DNA of 64,000 nt. Origin: Candidatus Sulfotelmatobacter sp. (lineage in GTDB: Bacteria > Acidobacteriota > Terriglobia > Terriglobales > Acidobacteriaceae). The first letter of the stretch is position 1. Every line of letters starts with the position of its first letter. This document shows, piece after piece, positions 35,303-46,541 of the stretch. The stretch is taken from the NCBI GenBank assembly GCA_030041475.1, contig JASHNU010000038.1, positions 62,001-126,000 on the forward strand. The letters run 5' to 3'. The notes under the pieces were generated by a model. The model made no database searches and was not told the origin of the DNA. It saw nothing but the letters and a program-made list of their open reading frames with translations. Both the position numbers and the translations under genes were made by a program.

Positions 35303-36145
35303 ATGCCATCTTCGGTCTGGAGCGGTCACTTAACCTTCGGTCTGATCTCCATGCCCGTGCGGCTGTTTTCGGGCGCGCGCAGTTCCGGCATTTCCTTCAA
35401 CATGCTGCATCGCACCGACAAGTCGCGGCTGAAGCAGCAATACGTCTGCATCGCCGACGGCCAGGTCGTCGATCGCTCCGACATCGTGAAGGGCTATGAG
35501 TTCCGCAAGGACGAGTACATCATCATTGAGCCCGAAGAGATCAAGAAGATCGAGCCGCAGACCGCCAAAACCATGGAGATTCTTGAGTTCGTCAAGGCGA
35601 GCGACGTTGACCCGGTCTATTTCGAATCGTCGTACTACATGATGCCGGAAGAGGCCGGACGGCGGCCCTACGCTCTGCTGACCAAGGCGCTGGAAGAAAG
35701 CGATTACGTCGCCATCGCCAAGATCACCATGCACAACCGCGAGTACACCGTTTTCCTGCGCCCCACCGAGGGCGGCATGATGCTGCACACCATGTACTAC
35801 GCTGATGAAGTGAAGAAAGTTGAAGGCTTTGGCGCGCCCGAGGGCGTGGAACTAAAAGAAGCAGAAGTCAAAGTCGCTCACCAGTTGATCGAGGCGCTCG
35901 CTGCCGAGTGGGATCCGGAAAAGTACAAGGACAATTTCCAGGAAAACCTGAAGAAGCTGATCGAGACCAAGCTCGAAGGCGGAGAAGTCGCCGCCGTCGA
36001 GAAGCCGAAGAAACTTGCCCCGGTAGTTGATCTGATGGCCGCACTCAAAGAGAGCCTGGCGCAGATGGAAGGCAAGAAGAAGCCCGTGGCGACCATAAGG
36101 TCAGAAGAACCAGCGGCTGCCGCGGGAAAGTCGCGGCGACGGTAG
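35303..36145 (+). CDS. ku: Non-homologous end joining protein Ku
   Basis: A 280-residue bacterial Ku from the ATG at 35303. The beta-barrel core begins WSGHLTFGLISMPVRLFSGA and includes LKQQYVCIADGQVVDRSDIVKGYEF, IIIEPEEIKKIEP and FESSYYMMPEEAGRRPYALL, all characteristic. A Lys/Ala-rich tail follows (AGKSRRR at the end). Ku homodimers bind broken DNA ends and recruit the ligase LigD, which is not in this window. The gene stands alone, with about 240 bp to the divergent arsR. Confidence 0.96.
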   Translation: MPSSVWSGHLTFGLISMPVRLFSGARSSGISFNMLHRTDKSRLKQQYVCIADGQVVDRSDIVKGYEFRKDEYIIIEPEEIKKIEPQTAKTMEILEFVKASDVDPVYFESSYYMMPEEAGRRPYALLTKALEESDYVAIAKITMHNREYTVFLRPTEGGMMLHTMYYADEVKKVEGFGAPEGVELKEAEVKVAHQLIEALAAEWDPEKYKDNFQENLKKLIETKLEGGEVAAVEKPKKLAPVVDLMAALKESLAQMEGKKKPVATIRSEEPAAAAGKSRRR

Positions 36146-36311
36146 TTTCGATACACCCACCTTTGCCGGCGCTTCTAAGCAGCCGATTACAGGCCTACAG
36201 GCATCCCACTACACTCCCGCGGCATCCCTTTGCTGAGTGCTCTCTGGCGCAGTTCATCGTCAATCGCTACAATAACCAATTCATCTGAAATCAAACTTTC
36301 CTGGAGTGTCG

Positions 36312-38162
36312 ATGAGTTTGCGACGAGTGGGCGGGCTGGCGGCAATGGCGCTGGCCTCGGTTCTGTGGATGTCTTGCGGCCAGGTCTATCGCCCCGTAGT
36401 CATTCCGATTAACACGATTCCGCCGAATCCCGCCAACTTTCACGCTGTGTTCAGCGTGAACGCCAATGTGCCCTTCAATCAGGGCACGGCGATGCAGATT
36501 GACGTTTCGGGAGACAGCGAGATCGGCGCGGCCGAGATGGGCGTGAATCCCACCCACGGAATTTCCCTGCCCAATAACTCGCGCGTGTTCGTGGCCGCCG
36601 CAGGCAGCCTGTTTCAAGGCGAGGCCGACGTGGTCACGGCCTTCACGCCCGCCGTGGACAGCAGACTCGGTAGCGGCTTTGGTACGACGACTGTGTTTAC
36701 TTACCCCAGCACAGGCAATGGCCAGTCTTCGAACATCGTATTCCTGAGTGAGAGTGAGCCGGGCAATGTCGTAACCGTAACCCTGAGCTCGCCCATCAGC
36801 ACGGCCGTGGTTGGCGCCGAGATCTTGATCTCGGCTGTGAGCCTGAACGGTACGATCGTGAACGGATACAACGGTAGTTTCGTCATTTCCTCCGTGAGCG
36901 GAACTACCCTAACCTATACGGCATCGACCGCAAATCTCCCCTCAGTCTCATCGAGCGGACTCGCCACCGTGCCGGTCGTCTGTCCCTACCTGCCCGATTT
37001 CCTTGCGACTAGTCAAAACACCGTCGTCTACGTCGCCGATTATGGCGTGGAGAATGGCGCGAACTGCAATCTCCCGACGACCGATTCGGTCGGATATCTC
37101 AGCGTTTCGCTCAACAGCATTCCCACCTTCGAATACCTTCCGGCGGGTTCGCATCCGGTGGGCTTAGCCGAAACCTCGAATGCGCAGAATCTCTACGTGC
37201 TGAACCAGGGCAGCAGCACGGTTGCACCGAACGTGACCGATCTCTCACCGGTGGATTTGACTCCGTACTGTCCTTCGTCTGCGCCTCCCTGTCCCATCAG
37301 CGTGGGCGCGAATCCAGTTTGGATCACGGCCCGCCCCGACGGGGAGCGCGTCTATGTAGTGTCTGAGGGAACCGGCGAACTCTACACCATCAACACCCTG
37401 ACGAATACCCTGGTATCAGGATCGCCGCAGTTGCTGGGTGGCCCGGGCGCCAATTTCGTGCTTTACGACCCCAGCATGAGCCGCCTCTATGCCACGAATC
37501 CTTCCACCGGCACGGTCTTCGTTTTCGATGCGACTACGGACCCGCCCACGCCGATTCGTAGCCCCCTGGGGCTGACGATTCCCGCGCCACCGATCCCGGC
37601 GAATACTCCTCCCTGCACGACCGGCAAGTGTTCTTATTCATCGGTGGCGCCGGTCGGCGTCGCCGCGCTGATAGATGGCAGCCGATTTTATGTCGCGAGC
37701 TACGTCACGGCTGCCCCTGGGTCGCCTTGCCCCGACCCCAATGTAACCGCTGCGGGATGCGTCATTCCCCAAGTGACCGTCTTCGACACCGGAACTTTGG
37801 CAGTGAAGACCACGGTTTTTCCACTTCTCGCCCCGCTCACATTGACATCGCCCGTGGACGGAGTGCAGCCGTTTGCAGTCGCCCCGGTGGCTTATTGCCA
37901 ACCGGCCGTTCCGTATTCTCCGGCGTTCACCCGTTTTCGCATGTTTGCCGCCGCTGCCGTAGACGGCAGCCACGTCTACGCCAGCATCTGCGACGGAGGC
38001 GAGGTTGCTGACATCTTCACCACGACCAATACGATTTCGGTGGAAGGCAACTCCCCGGATACTCTTGTGACGGACTTGCTCGCGCCATTTAGCGCTGGCG
38101 CGCCGGGGAGTAATGGCCAGCCGTCGCCGCAGTACGCGACCTTCCTGTTTACCGGTCAGTAG
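36312..38162 (+). CDS. Exported lipoprotein, YncE-like beta-propeller protein
   Basis: About 616 residues from the ATG at 36312, with GGAG five bases upstream. A lipoprotein signal ends ASVLWMSCGQ. Repeated segments of the form VYVADYGVEN, LYVLNQGSSTV, VWITARPDGERVYVVSEGTGEL and RLYATNPSTGTVFVFDAT indicate a seven-bladed YncE/lactonase-like propeller. A Gly/Thr/Ser-rich beta region (residues about 120-215) looks like an Ig-type insertion. Acidobacteria carry many such proteins; ligand and function are unknown. Confidence 0.75.
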   Translation: MSLRRVGGLAAMALASVLWMSCGQVYRPVVIPINTIPPNPANFHAVFSVNANVPFNQGTAMQIDVSGDSEIGAAEMGVNPTHGISLPNNSRVFVAAAGSLFQGEADVVTAFTPAVDSRLGSGFGTTTVFTYPSTGNGQSSNIVFLSESEPGNVVTVTLSSPISTAVVGAEILISAVSLNGTIVNGYNGSFVISSVSGTTLTYTASTANLPSVSSSGLATVPVVCPYLPDFLATSQNTVVYVADYGVENGANCNLPTTDSVGYLSVSLNSIPTFEYLPAGSHPVGLAETSNAQNLYVLNQGSSTVAPNVTDLSPVDLTPYCPSSAPPCPISVGANPVWITARPDGERVYVVSEGTGELYTINTLTNTLVSGSPQLLGGPGANFVLYDPSMSRLYATNPSTGTVFVFDATTDPPTPIRSPLGLTIPAPPIPANTPPCTTGKCSYSSVAPVGVAALIDGSRFYVASYVTAAPGSPCPDPNVTAAGCVIPQVTVFDTGTLAVKTTVFPLLAPLTLTSPVDGVQPFAVAPVAYCQPAVPYSPAFTRFRMFAAAAVDGSHVYASICDGGEVADIFTTTNTISVEGNSPDTLVTDLLAPFSAGAPGSNGQPSPQYATFLFTGQ

Positions 38163-38177
38163 TTGACGGAGTCACAA

Positions 38178-38206
38178 TGTCGTGCTGAGCTACGGTCAGC
38201 ATGACA
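38178..38206. terminator. Bidirectional hairpin between convergent genes
   Basis: TGTCGTGCTGA (38178-38188) pairs with TCAGCATGACA (38196-38206) around 7 bases, with one G-U pair. It lies 16 bp after the lipoprotein stop and 20 bp before the ispG stop. The GTC...GAC ends resemble the dispersed repeat at 3594-3631. Confidence 0.6.
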
Positions 38207-38226
38207 TCGGGTGGTCAGGACAAAAT

Positions 38227-39480
<1,254 letters not shown>

Positions 39481-39521
39481 GTGGAAGCTCTATTTTAGCA
39501 TGCGAAAACGGGGCTTCGCCG

Positions 39522-39549
39522 TTGCTTCGTCAGACGCAGCAGCTATAAT
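39522..39549 (+). promoter_or_regulatory. Sigma-70-type promoter of the Ser/Thr kinase gene
   Basis: TTGCTT at 39522-39527 and a perfect TATAAT at 39544-39549 are 16 bases apart. Transcription would start about 6 bases before the ATG at 39562, so the leader is very short. No ribosome site is visible. Confidence 0.6.
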
Positions 39550-39561
39550 GGCGCGCACGCA

Positions 39562-42153
39562 ATGGCGCTTGCAGCCGGCACGAAAATCGGGCCGTATGAA
39601 ATTCTCGCTCCGCTTGGGGCGGGCGGCATGGGAGAGGTGTACCGCGCGCGCGATACGCGCCTTGGCCGCGATGTTGCGATCAAGGTTCTTCCGGCCGCAA
39701 TGGCACGCGACGTCGAGAGGTTGCGCCGATTCGAAACCGAAGCTCGCACCGTCGCGGCGCTCAATCATCCCAACATTCTTGCCATTCACGACATCGGCAC
39801 CTATGATGGCGTGCCGTACCTGGTGTCGGAGTGTCTGGAGGGCCAAACGCTGCGGACTGAGTTGAGCAGCGGCGCTCTGCCCATGCGGCGCGTGGTCGAA
39901 TACGGCATCGAGATCGCGCAAGGCCTGGCCGCGGCGCATGACAAAGGCATCATCCATCGCGACCTGAAGCCGGAGAACATTTTTGTCACCCGCGACGGCC
40001 GGGTGAAGATTCTCGACTTCGGCCTGGCGAAGCTGGCGCGGCCGGAAACTGAGTCGGAGGATGGCGCGACCCTCGAAGTGGTTCCGACCTCAACCGGAAT
40101 CGTCCTCGGTACTGTGGGTTATATGTCACCCGAGCAGGTGCGGGGCGAACCTGCCGATGCGCGCTCTGACATCTTCGCTTTGGGAACGGTCCTGCACGAA
40201 ATGCTCTCCGGCCAGCGCGCCTTCCGCCGCGACACCTCCGCCGAGACGCTGACCGCAATCCTGAAGGAAGAACCCTCGGAATTGAGCACAGCGGGCAAAC
40301 TGGTCTCGCCCGCCATGGAGCGGATCGTGCGCCGTTGTCTCGAGAAAAGACCGACGCAGCGGTTTCAGTCGGCGCGCGATCTCGCATTCAACCTCGAGGG
40401 AGTGTCTGGAATTTCCTCCATCAGTTCGGCTGCGGCGCCAGCTGCGGCAAAGCGTCGGTATACGAGATTGGCTCCGCTTACGGCAGGTGCACTCCTGCTC
40501 GTGCTGGTGGCCGCTGGAAGCTGGATCTTGGGCCGTCGCACAGCCACAACCCTTCCGCCTCACTATCATCAGCTCACTTTCGAACGCGGGCTGGTCTATG
40601 CGGCTCGCTTCGCGCCCGACGGACGTTCCATCTACTACAGCGCCACCTGGAATGGGCGGCCTGTGGAGCTCTACTCGACCATGCCAGACAGCCCGGAATC
40701 GCGCCCGCTGAATCTGGTGAGCTCCACCTTGTTCGCGGTTTCCTCTTCCGAGCTCGCCATGTCAATCGGCTGCACCGACCGCTACATCGGAAACTGCATG
40801 GGCACACTGGGGCAGGTGCCGGTTGCCGGCGGCACGCCCCGGGAAGTCGCAGACGACGTGCTTTCGGCAGACTGGACGGCAGATACCAGTGAGATGGCGG
40901 TGATCCGCGAAGTCCAGGGAAAATATCGCGTGGAGTTTCCACGCGGGAAAGCCATTTATGAAAGCCTCCGACCGCTCGGGTATATCCGTATATCGCCCAA
41001 GGCCGACAAGTTAGCGTTCGCGGAGTTTGTCAATATCGAGGGCGACGGCGGCTGGGTGGTTGCGGTGGATCGAAACGGCAAGGAGTTGATCCGATCGCAG
41101 CCGTTCATCAGCGTCGAGGGCGTCGCGTGGTCGCCTTCGGGAGCTGAGGTGTGGGCGGGCGCGGCCTCGCATGAGGGCTGGGCGGACGCAATTCACGGTC
41201 TCAGCCTGAATGGCAAAGACCGCATCGTACTGCGTCTGCCGGGCATGCTGCGACTGCATGACGTGTCGCGCGGAGGGCGCATCCTGATGTCGAAGGAGTC
41301 GTGGCGAAGCGGATTGCAGTTGCGCGGGCCGGGAGATAACAAAGAGCGAGACTTTGCGTGGCTCGACTTCGCCACGGTGCGCGACCTCTCGCAGGATGGG
41401 ACATACATGACGTTCGACGACTGGGGAGCGGCGGCGGCTAATGCCAATCTGGCTTACTTGCGCAAAACCGACGGTTCGCCGGCCATCAAGCTCGGGGCAT
41501 GGTCTTCGCCGGTGCTCTCGCCCGACGGAAAGCGCCTGTTAGCGGTTGAGCTGTCGCTCACTGCCACGCCAGGTCTGGTCTTAGTCCCGACGGGCGTGGG
41601 CGAACTGCAGAGACTGAACGCTTCCGGGATGCAGCAGTTGAATAGCCTCGGCTTCATGCCCGGCGGGAAGGCAGTCTACTTTGCCGGCGATGACGGTCAT
41701 GGATGGAAAATGTACCTGCAAGATTTGACCGGCGGAGCCGCCCACAGCGTAACGCCGGTGATCACGATGAAGCCGTCACATACCGAGTCGCACCTGGTTT
41801 CGCCGGATGGCAAATTTATCTTCGCCCGCGATCTGAGCGGCAAGGGCCAACTTTATCCGATTGCCGGCGGTGAGGCGCGTGCCGTCCCAGGCTGGATGCC
41901 TGACGATATCTGGATCGACTGGTCTGCGGATGGACGCTCCGCGCTTTTGTATCGCGACAACAAAACATCGGCGCTTGTGTATCGGCTCGACTTGGCCACG
42001 GGGAAGCGGGAGACTGTTGTAGCTCTGGCTCCTGGCGATTCTGCGGGAGTGACCTCGGTGTACAACGTCCGCATGGCCGCGGACGGGAAATGCTACGCGT
42101 ATAGCTTCGCACGCGACCTGTCGGATTTGTTCCTGGTCGAAGGCGTTCAGTAG
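39562..42153 (+). CDS. Membrane Ser/Thr protein kinase with TolB/WD40-like beta-propeller
   Basis: An 863-residue protein. The Hanks-type kinase (residues 1-275) is intact: glycine loop [17 protein letters not shown]-lysine VAIKVLP, catalytic loop [21 protein letters not shown], and the activation/APE region [14 protein letters not shown] transmembrane helix near residue 310 ([19 protein letters not shown]) leads to an extracytoplasmic propeller of repeats such as [30 protein letters not shown] and [16 protein letters not shown]. This architecture is very common in Acidobacteria. It probably links an outside signal to protein phosphorylation. It lies on the strand opposite to the isoprenoid/envelope cluster that it interrupts. 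Confidence 0.93.
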   Translation: MALAAGTKIGPYEILAPLGAGGMGEVYRARDTRLGRDVAIKVLPAAMARDVERLRRFETEARTVAALNHPNILAIHDIGTYDGVPYLVSECLEGQTLRTELSSGALPMRRVVEYGIEIAQGLAAAHDKGIIHRDLKPENIFVTRDGRVKILDFGLAKLARPETESEDGATLEVVPTSTGIVLGTVGYMSPEQVRGEPADARSDIFALGTVLHEMLSGQRAFRRDTSAETLTAILKEEPSELSTAGKLVSPAMERIVRRCLEKRPTQRFQSARDLAFNLEGVSGISSISSAAAPAAAKRRYTRLAPLTAGALLLVLVAAGSWILGRRTATTLPPHYHQLTFERGLVYAARFAPDGRSIYYSATWNGRPVELYSTMPDSPESRPLNLVSSTLFAVSSSELAMSIGCTDRYIGNCMGTLGQVPVAGGTPREVADDVLSADWTADTSEMAVIREVQGKYRVEFPRGKAIYESLRPLGYIRISPKADKLAFAEFVNIEGDGGWVVAVDRNGKELIRSQPFISVEGVAWSPSGAEVWAGAASHEGWADAIHGLSLNGKDRIVLRLPGMLRLHDVSRGGRILMSKESWRSGLQLRGPGDNKERDFAWLDFATVRDLSQDGTYMTFDDWGAAAANANLAYLRKTDGSPAIKLGAWSSPVLSPDGKRLLAVELSLTATPGLVLVPTGVGELQRLNASGMQQLNSLGFMPGGKAVYFAGDDGHGWKMYLQDLTGGAAHSVTPVITMKPSHTESHLVSPDGKFIFARDLSGKGQLYPIAGGEARAVPGWMPDDIWIDWSADGRSALLYRDNKTSALVYRLDLATGKRETVVALAPGDSAGVTSVYNVRMAADGKCYAYSFARDLSDLFLVEGVQ

Positions 42154-42160
42154 CGATTCA

Positions 42161-42191
42161 AAAAACAAAAGGAGCCGATTCCGGCTCCTTT
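42161..42191 (-). terminator. Terminator of the uppS-rseP side unit
   Basis: AAAGGAGCCG (42168-42177) pairs with CGGCTCCTTT (42182-42191) around a 4-base loop. On the minus strand it is followed by TTTTGTTTTTTG, an ideal U-tract. It ends the transcription unit that finishes with rseP at 42213, and on the plus strand it follows the kinase stop by 14 bp. Confidence 0.88.
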
Positions 42192-42212
42192 CCAGCCTGA
42201 ACTTCGCGCATT

Positions 42213-43541
42213 TTACGGCATGCGATCGGCCAAGCCGGGAATCGTCTTCATCAGGTCGTTGTAGATGACCATGACTGCGAATAGCACGAGGAATACAAAG
42301 GCCGCCTGGTAGACACGCTCTTTGATGGTGAGGCTGATGTCGCGGCGCATCAAGCCCTCGATGATGAGGAACAGGATCACGCCGCCATCAAGAATGGGAA
42401 TCGGCAGCAGGTTAAAGATGCCGAGGTTCAGGCTGATGGCCGCAGTCAGTTCCATGAGCGGCGTCCAGCCCTTGCGCCGGGCGGCTTCGCCTGCAGCCTG
42501 GCCGATGCGGATGGGTCCCTCGATGGATTTCGGGGAAATTTTGCCTTGAGCCATCTTCTTCACGAGTTCCAGAATCAGCATCGCGTTTTGCCGGTTCTCG
42601 TGCAGGGACAAGCTGAAGGCAGCACCGAACGGCAGAGTCTTCACCTTCGTCTGCATGCTGCCCAAGCCCACACGATAGCGCTTCTCGGAAAGCTGCGGCG
42701 TCACTGTAAAAGTCTTGGTCTCCCCGTCGCGCAGCACAGTAATCGCGACCGGTTTGTCCTTGGTCACCTGGAGGCTCTCTATCATCTCGGGCATTGCGGA
42801 AACTGGTTTGCCATCGAGTGCGATGATCTGGTCTTTCTCTTTCAGCCCCGCTTTTTCTGCGGGCATGTCCGGCGTCAAATCGGTGACAACGACCTTCTCC
42901 TGCTTCGGCGCCCAGCCGGCGACTCCGATCTGATCAACGCCTTCCGGTTCTGGAACGACGGTGATTTCCATCCTTCTTCCGCCGCGCTCGATCTCGATCG
43001 GGAGCGGCTGGTTGGGGCTCAGCGCTTCTTTCAGGTCAACCTGTTCCCAGGTGGGATTCTGAATTCCATCCACTCGCGTGATGCGGTCGCCGATCTGCAG
43101 ACCGGCCTTGGCGGCCGGAGTATCTTTCAGCACCCAGCCGATCACGGTCGGCTCGTCGTAAACCGCGAGGTACTCATAGTGCACCATGTAAACCACGGTG
43201 AGCAGAACGACGGCCAGAAGAATGTTCATCGTGGGGCCAGCGATCGCGATCAGGAAGCGGTGCCAGCGCGAGTGCGAGAGGAATTCGCCGGGATCGCCGG
43301 TGCGATCGTCCATCGGATTCTCGCCCGCCATCTTGACGTAGCCGCCGAGAGGAATGGCGTTGATGCGGTAATCGGTCTCGCCCTGGCGGAAGCCGACCAG
43401 CCGCTTGCCAAATCCGATAGCAAATTGCTCGACGCGCACACCCAGCCACTTGGCCACGGCGTAGTGGCCGAACTCGTGGATCAGGATCATGAAGCCCAGA
43501 ACCGCGACCACCGCAACCAGAGAAGTGAGAAAATCAGACAT
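42213..43541 (-). CDS. rseP: RIP-type site-2 metalloprotease RseP
   Basis: A 442-residue intramembrane zinc protease. The zinc site is HEFGHYAVAKWLG near residue 22 with the third ligand in the C-terminal NLLPIPILDGGVI (LDG motif, near residue 375). Two PDZ domains lie between (AGLQIGDRITRVDGIQNPTWEQ; AGLKEKDQIIALDGKPVSAM). It would cut anti-sigma factors or signal-peptide remnants in the inner membrane. It is downstream of dxr with 90 bp between, and the unit ends in the terminator at 42161-42191. Confidence 0.95.
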   Translation of the reverse strand: MSDFLTSLVAVVAVLGFMILIHEFGHYAVAKWLGVRVEQFAIGFGKRLVGFRQGETDYRINAIPLGGYVKMAGENPMDDRTGDPGEFLSHSRWHRFLIAIAGPTMNILLAVVLLTVVYMVHYEYLAVYDEPTVIGWVLKDTPAAKAGLQIGDRITRVDGIQNPTWEQVDLKEALSPNQPLPIEIERGGRRMEITVVPEPEGVDQIGVAGWAPKQEKVVVTDLTPDMPAEKAGLKEKDQIIALDGKPVSAMPEMIESLQVTKDKPVAITVLRDGETKTFTVTPQLSEKRYRVGLGSMQTKVKTLPFGAAFSLSLHENRQNAMLILELVKKMAQGKISPKSIEGPIRIGQAAGEAARRKGWTPLMELTAAISLNLGIFNLLPIPILDGGVILFLIIEGLMRRDISLTIKERVYQAAFVFLVLFAVMVIYNDLMKTIPGLADRMP

Positions 43542-43631
43542 AATCGAGGTACGTTCTCTCCAACTGATTAGATTCCGAAAATCAGATGCAGACGCTGATA
43601 CGAATTAAACGCAGATGCCGAACGAAAGATA

Positions 43632-44840
43632 CTATGCGAATGATGTAGCCTTGGGACGCCCGACCTTTCTTGCACTCCGGCCCGAGCCAGCCACGCGCTC
43701 GTGGGCAGATCGGCGGGCTTCGGCGTCGGCTGCAAGCACTTCAGCAATAGACTCCAGTTTTCCGCTTTCGGTTGCATCCAGAACTGTTTCGATGATCCTG
43801 GGAATGTCGTTAAAACCAATCGTACCTTCCAGAAACGCCGCCACTGCGACTTCGTCGGCGGCATTCAGGGCCACGGTTTTGGCGCCGCCCGCCTCTACCG
43901 CTTCATACGCCAAACTCAGGCAAGGGAATTTTTTCAGGTCCGGCGGACAGAAGTCCAGATGACGCAAGTCACTGACGGCAAAGCGCATGTCCGACGGAAT
44001 CCGCTCCGGATATGTTAGAGCGTAAAGAATCGGCAAACGCATATCCGTCACGGAAAACTGAGCAAGTATGCTGCCATCCACAAACTCCACCATGGAATGG
44101 ATTGTCGACTGTGGGTGGACAATGACTTCCACTTTTGCGGGGGGGATGTGAAAGAGTCTGCACGCTTCGATGACTTCGAAGCCCTTGTTCATCAGCGTGG
44201 CCGAGTCGATGGTGATGCGTCGACCCATCTTCCAGGTGGGATGATTCAGAGCCTCTTCCACCGTGATTTCGGCGAATTTGGACGCAGGAGTATTCAGAAA
44301 AGGCCCGCCCGACGCGGTGAGCCAGATGCGGTCGACTTCCTCGACTCGACCGCCGCGCAAGCATTGATGGACGGCATTATGTTCGCTATCGATAGGCAAC
44401 AGCGGCTTGCCCTGCTTGCGGGCTTCGGTAGTGATGAGCTCGCCGGCGGCGACAAGGCATTCCTTGTTGGCGAGGCCGAGTGCCTTACCGGCCTTTACGG
44501 CTTCGTAAGTTGCCTCCAATCCGGCGACGCCGACAATCGCGCTGACCACGAAATCGACCTCGGGATGAGTGGCGACTTGCACCGTACCGGCAGAACCGTG
44601 GACGACTTCGGTTGCAGCGAGTCCTTCGATCTTGAGTCGGCTGCGGAGGCGGTCCGCATCTTTCTCCGCTGCCATCGAAAGGACGCGCGGACGCCAACGA
44701 CGGGCTTGCTCGAACGCCGCGTCGACATTGCTTCCTGCAGCGAGAGCGACGATCTGAAATCGGTCAGGATAAGACTCGGCCACACTAAGCGTGCTGCGGC
44801 CGATGGAACCGGTGGAGCCCAGGATGGCGATGCGTTTCAT
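43632..44840 (-). CDS. dxr: 1-deoxy-D-xylulose 5-phosphate reductoisomerase
   Basis: A 402-residue enzyme, full length. It converts DXP to methylerythritol 4-phosphate with NADPH, the second step of the MEP pathway. Clear marks are IAILGSTGSIGRSTLSV, the metal/substrate region LLPIDSEHNAVHQCL, LTASGGPFLNTP, and NHPTWKMGRRITIDSATLMNKGFEVIEA. It neighbours cdsA and rseP in the usual envelope/isoprenoid cluster, and two small genes are inserted between it and cdsA. Confidence 0.97.
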   Translation of the reverse strand: MKRIAILGSTGSIGRSTLSVAESYPDRFQIVALAAGSNVDAAFEQARRWRPRVLSMAAEKDADRLRSRLKIEGLAATEVVHGSAGTVQVATHPEVDFVVSAIVGVAGLEATYEAVKAGKALGLANKECLVAAGELITTEARKQGKPLLPIDSEHNAVHQCLRGGRVEEVDRIWLTASGGPFLNTPASKFAEITVEEALNHPTWKMGRRITIDSATLMNKGFEVIEACRLFHIPPAKVEVIVHPQSTIHSMVEFVDGSILAQFSVTDMRLPILYALTYPERIPSDMRFAVSDLRHLDFCPPDLKKFPCLSLAYEAVEAGGAKTVALNAADEVAVAAFLEGTIGFNDIPRIIETVLDATESGKLESIAEVLAADAEARRSAHERVAGSGRSARKVGRPKATSFA

Positions 44841-44850
44841 GTTTTAGCTG

Positions 44851-45348
44851 CTACTTCGTAAAGGCTGCCGCGTAGTGGTCAATCCACGCCCGCTGTTCTT
44901 CGGTCTCCGGAACCATCACTCCCCGTGCCGCAGTAATCTTTTCCACAGCAGCGCCCGGGCTCATTCCCTTCTTCACTAGGAGGCAGGCTGCAACCAACCC
45001 GCTCCGCCCCACTCCCTGGCGGCAATGAATGACAACGTCCTTCCCGCGCGACAATGAATGTTCGGCTTGGTCCAAAGCGTTTGAGAGCATCGTTTCTGAC
45101 TTGGGAACGTCGCGATCCGGAATCGGAAGGGAAATGAACTCCAGTCCCTTGTGGCGAACTTCAGTTGCCTCGCCCTGAAGGTCGAGGTCCTTCTCTTCTT
45201 GGGGCTCCAGCAGAGAGACAACCGTGCCGACGCCGCTGCGCTTCCAATCTGCCAGTTCGTCCGCGAGCCAGTCCCCGCCACGCGGTCGGGCTGACAGCGC
45301 GATCCTTCCAGGCCATACGTCGTCGAGCCAGTAAAGCCTCGTTGGCAT
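44851..45348 (-). CDS. Dual-specificity (cysteine-based) protein phosphatase
   Basis: About 165 residues from the ATG at 45348. The signature HCRQGVGRSG (Cys-X5-Arg) near residue 108 gives the nucleophilic Cys and phosphate-binding Arg, and the general acid is probably the Asp in PIPDRDVPKSE. The opening YWLDDVWPGRIALSARPRGGDWLADEL is typical of bacterial tyrosine/dual-specificity phosphatases related to the cyanobacterial/acidobacterial PTP group. Targets are unknown; the Ser/Thr kinase 3 kb away may be relevant. It is tightly linked to the preceding ParB-like gene. Confidence 0.88.
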   Translation of the reverse strand: MPTRLYWLDDVWPGRIALSARPRGGDWLADELADWKRSGVGTVVSLLEPQEEKDLDLQGEATEVRHKGLEFISLPIPDRDVPKSETMLSNALDQAEHSLSRGKDVVIHCRQGVGRSGLVAACLLVKKGMSPGAAVEKITAARGVMVPETEEQRAWIDHYAAAFTK

Positions 45349-45350
45349 GA

Positions 45351-45605
45351 TTACTCGTGATCCTTTGCGATGACATCTCGCGGGAGATTGTCTACGTCCA
45401 CGCCCCGCTGACGCAGTACGTAAATACGATGATGTCCTTCCAGTATAGTTCCATCCGGCCCGGTTTTCAGGCACTGCTCACCCATTCGGAGCGATCCCAG
45501 AATCTCACCCGTCGAGAACTGCTCGAATTTTGCGAGCTTCCCGGCGTTGAGGGAACTATCCCGGTGCAACGGTTTAAGGGGAGGGAACTTCGGCGGATCC
45601 GCCAT
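45351..45605 (-). CDS. Small ParB/Srx-like domain protein
   Basis: An 84-residue protein. The segment LKTGPDGTILEGHHRIYVLRQRGVDVDNLPRDV resembles the ParB/sulfiredoxin-like nucleotide-binding fold (the DGHHR-type motif). It lacks the DNA-binding and dimerisation parts of chromosomal ParB. Its stop lies 2 bp before the start of the phosphatase, and cdsA ends 15 bp upstream, so all are probably cotranscribed. A partnership with the phosphatase is suggested by spacing alone. Function unknown. Confidence 0.7.
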   Translation of the reverse strand: MADPPKFPPLKPLHRDSSLNAGKLAKFEQFSTGEILGSLRMGEQCLKTGPDGTILEGHHRIYVLRQRGVDVDNLPRDVIAKDHE

Positions 45606-45620
45606 GACTGCGCGCGTCGG

Positions 45621-46514
45621 TTACTGCATGACGCGCCAAGCCGCATAGTACCACAGGACCGGCGCGGCGAAGAGCAGCGCGTCGATGCGGTCGAGCATGC
45701 CGCCGTGGCCGGGGAGAATCGCGCCAGAGTCCTTCACGCCAGCGCCGCGCTTGATGAGCGACTCGACCAGATCGCCCAGCTGGGCGGCGATGTTCAGCAC
45801 GACGGTCAGTACGATCACCGGACCCATCGGCGGCACTTCGAGCCCGTACAGGCCGTCGGGGCGCTGGATCAACCCCCAGCCGAGCAGAGTAGTGCTGATC
45901 TGTTCGGCGTGGCCGAACATTAGCCATCCGACAAGAACGCTGGCGATGACCGATGCGGCTGCACCTTCCCAGGTTTTCCTGGGGCTGATGCGCGGTGACA
46001 TGAGATGCCGCCCGATCGCTTTGCCCACGAAATAGGCGAAGATGTCGCCCGCCCACACCACCAGCAGCAGATACAGCAGATAAAACGCACCCGCCCACAT
46101 CTGGCGCAGCTGCACCAGCATGCCCAGGGGCAGGACGATATAGGTGAACGCGAAGACCGAAGCCGCGGCAGCGGGATATCCGCTTCTCAGGTCTTCCCCC
46201 CGCATGGCGCGCGTCAGAAAGAGGAAGGGCGCGAGGGCCGCGGCAAATCCCAGCATGACGAGGAACTTTCCCGTCGAGAGCAGCGCTGTCTCGCCGCCAC
46301 TGAGCGCTAGCGTGACGAAGAAAAGCACGGTGAAGATGTAGGTCGGCAGCGGCATCGGCTCGACGCCATAGTGTTCGGTGAGCCCGAGGAATTCGCGAAT
46401 CGTGATGAGGGCCACCGTGGCGGCGACTACCGCAAGCGCCTCGACCGGCGCCCGCAGAATGAGCGCCAGTACGATTGGGATCAGTACGACCGCGGTCGCG
46501 ATGCGTTTGAGCAA
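45621..46514 (-). CDS. cdsA: Phosphatidate cytidylyltransferase CdsA
   Basis: About 297 residues if a TTG at 46514 is used (MLKRIATAVVLIPIVLALIL is the family-like start). The upstream ATG at 46595 lies in a dispersed repeat and is not favoured. It makes CDP-diacylglycerol from phosphatidate and CTP for phospholipid synthesis. The C-terminal signature is GDLVESLIKRGAGVKDSGAILPGHGGMLDRIDALLFAAP. Several membrane helices precede it. A TATAAT box at 46542-46547 (minus strand) could start a transcript just upstream. Confidence 0.93.
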   Translation of the reverse strand: MLKRIATAVVLIPIVLALILRAPVEALAVVAATVALITIREFLGLTEHYGVEPMPLPTYIFTVLFFVTLALSGGETALLSTGKFLVMLGFAAALAPFLFLTRAMRGEDLRSGYPAAAASVFAFTYIVLPLGMLVQLRQMWAGAFYLLYLLLVVWAGDIFAYFVGKAIGRHLMSPRISPRKTWEGAAASVIASVLVGWLMFGHAEQISTTLLGWGLIQRPDGLYGLEVPPMGPVIVLTVVLNIAAQLGDLVESLIKRGAGVKDSGAILPGHGGMLDRIDALLFAAPVLWYYAAWRVMQ

Positions 46515-46541
46515 GGGAAGTGAGTCCGAGGTGACGGCGCA

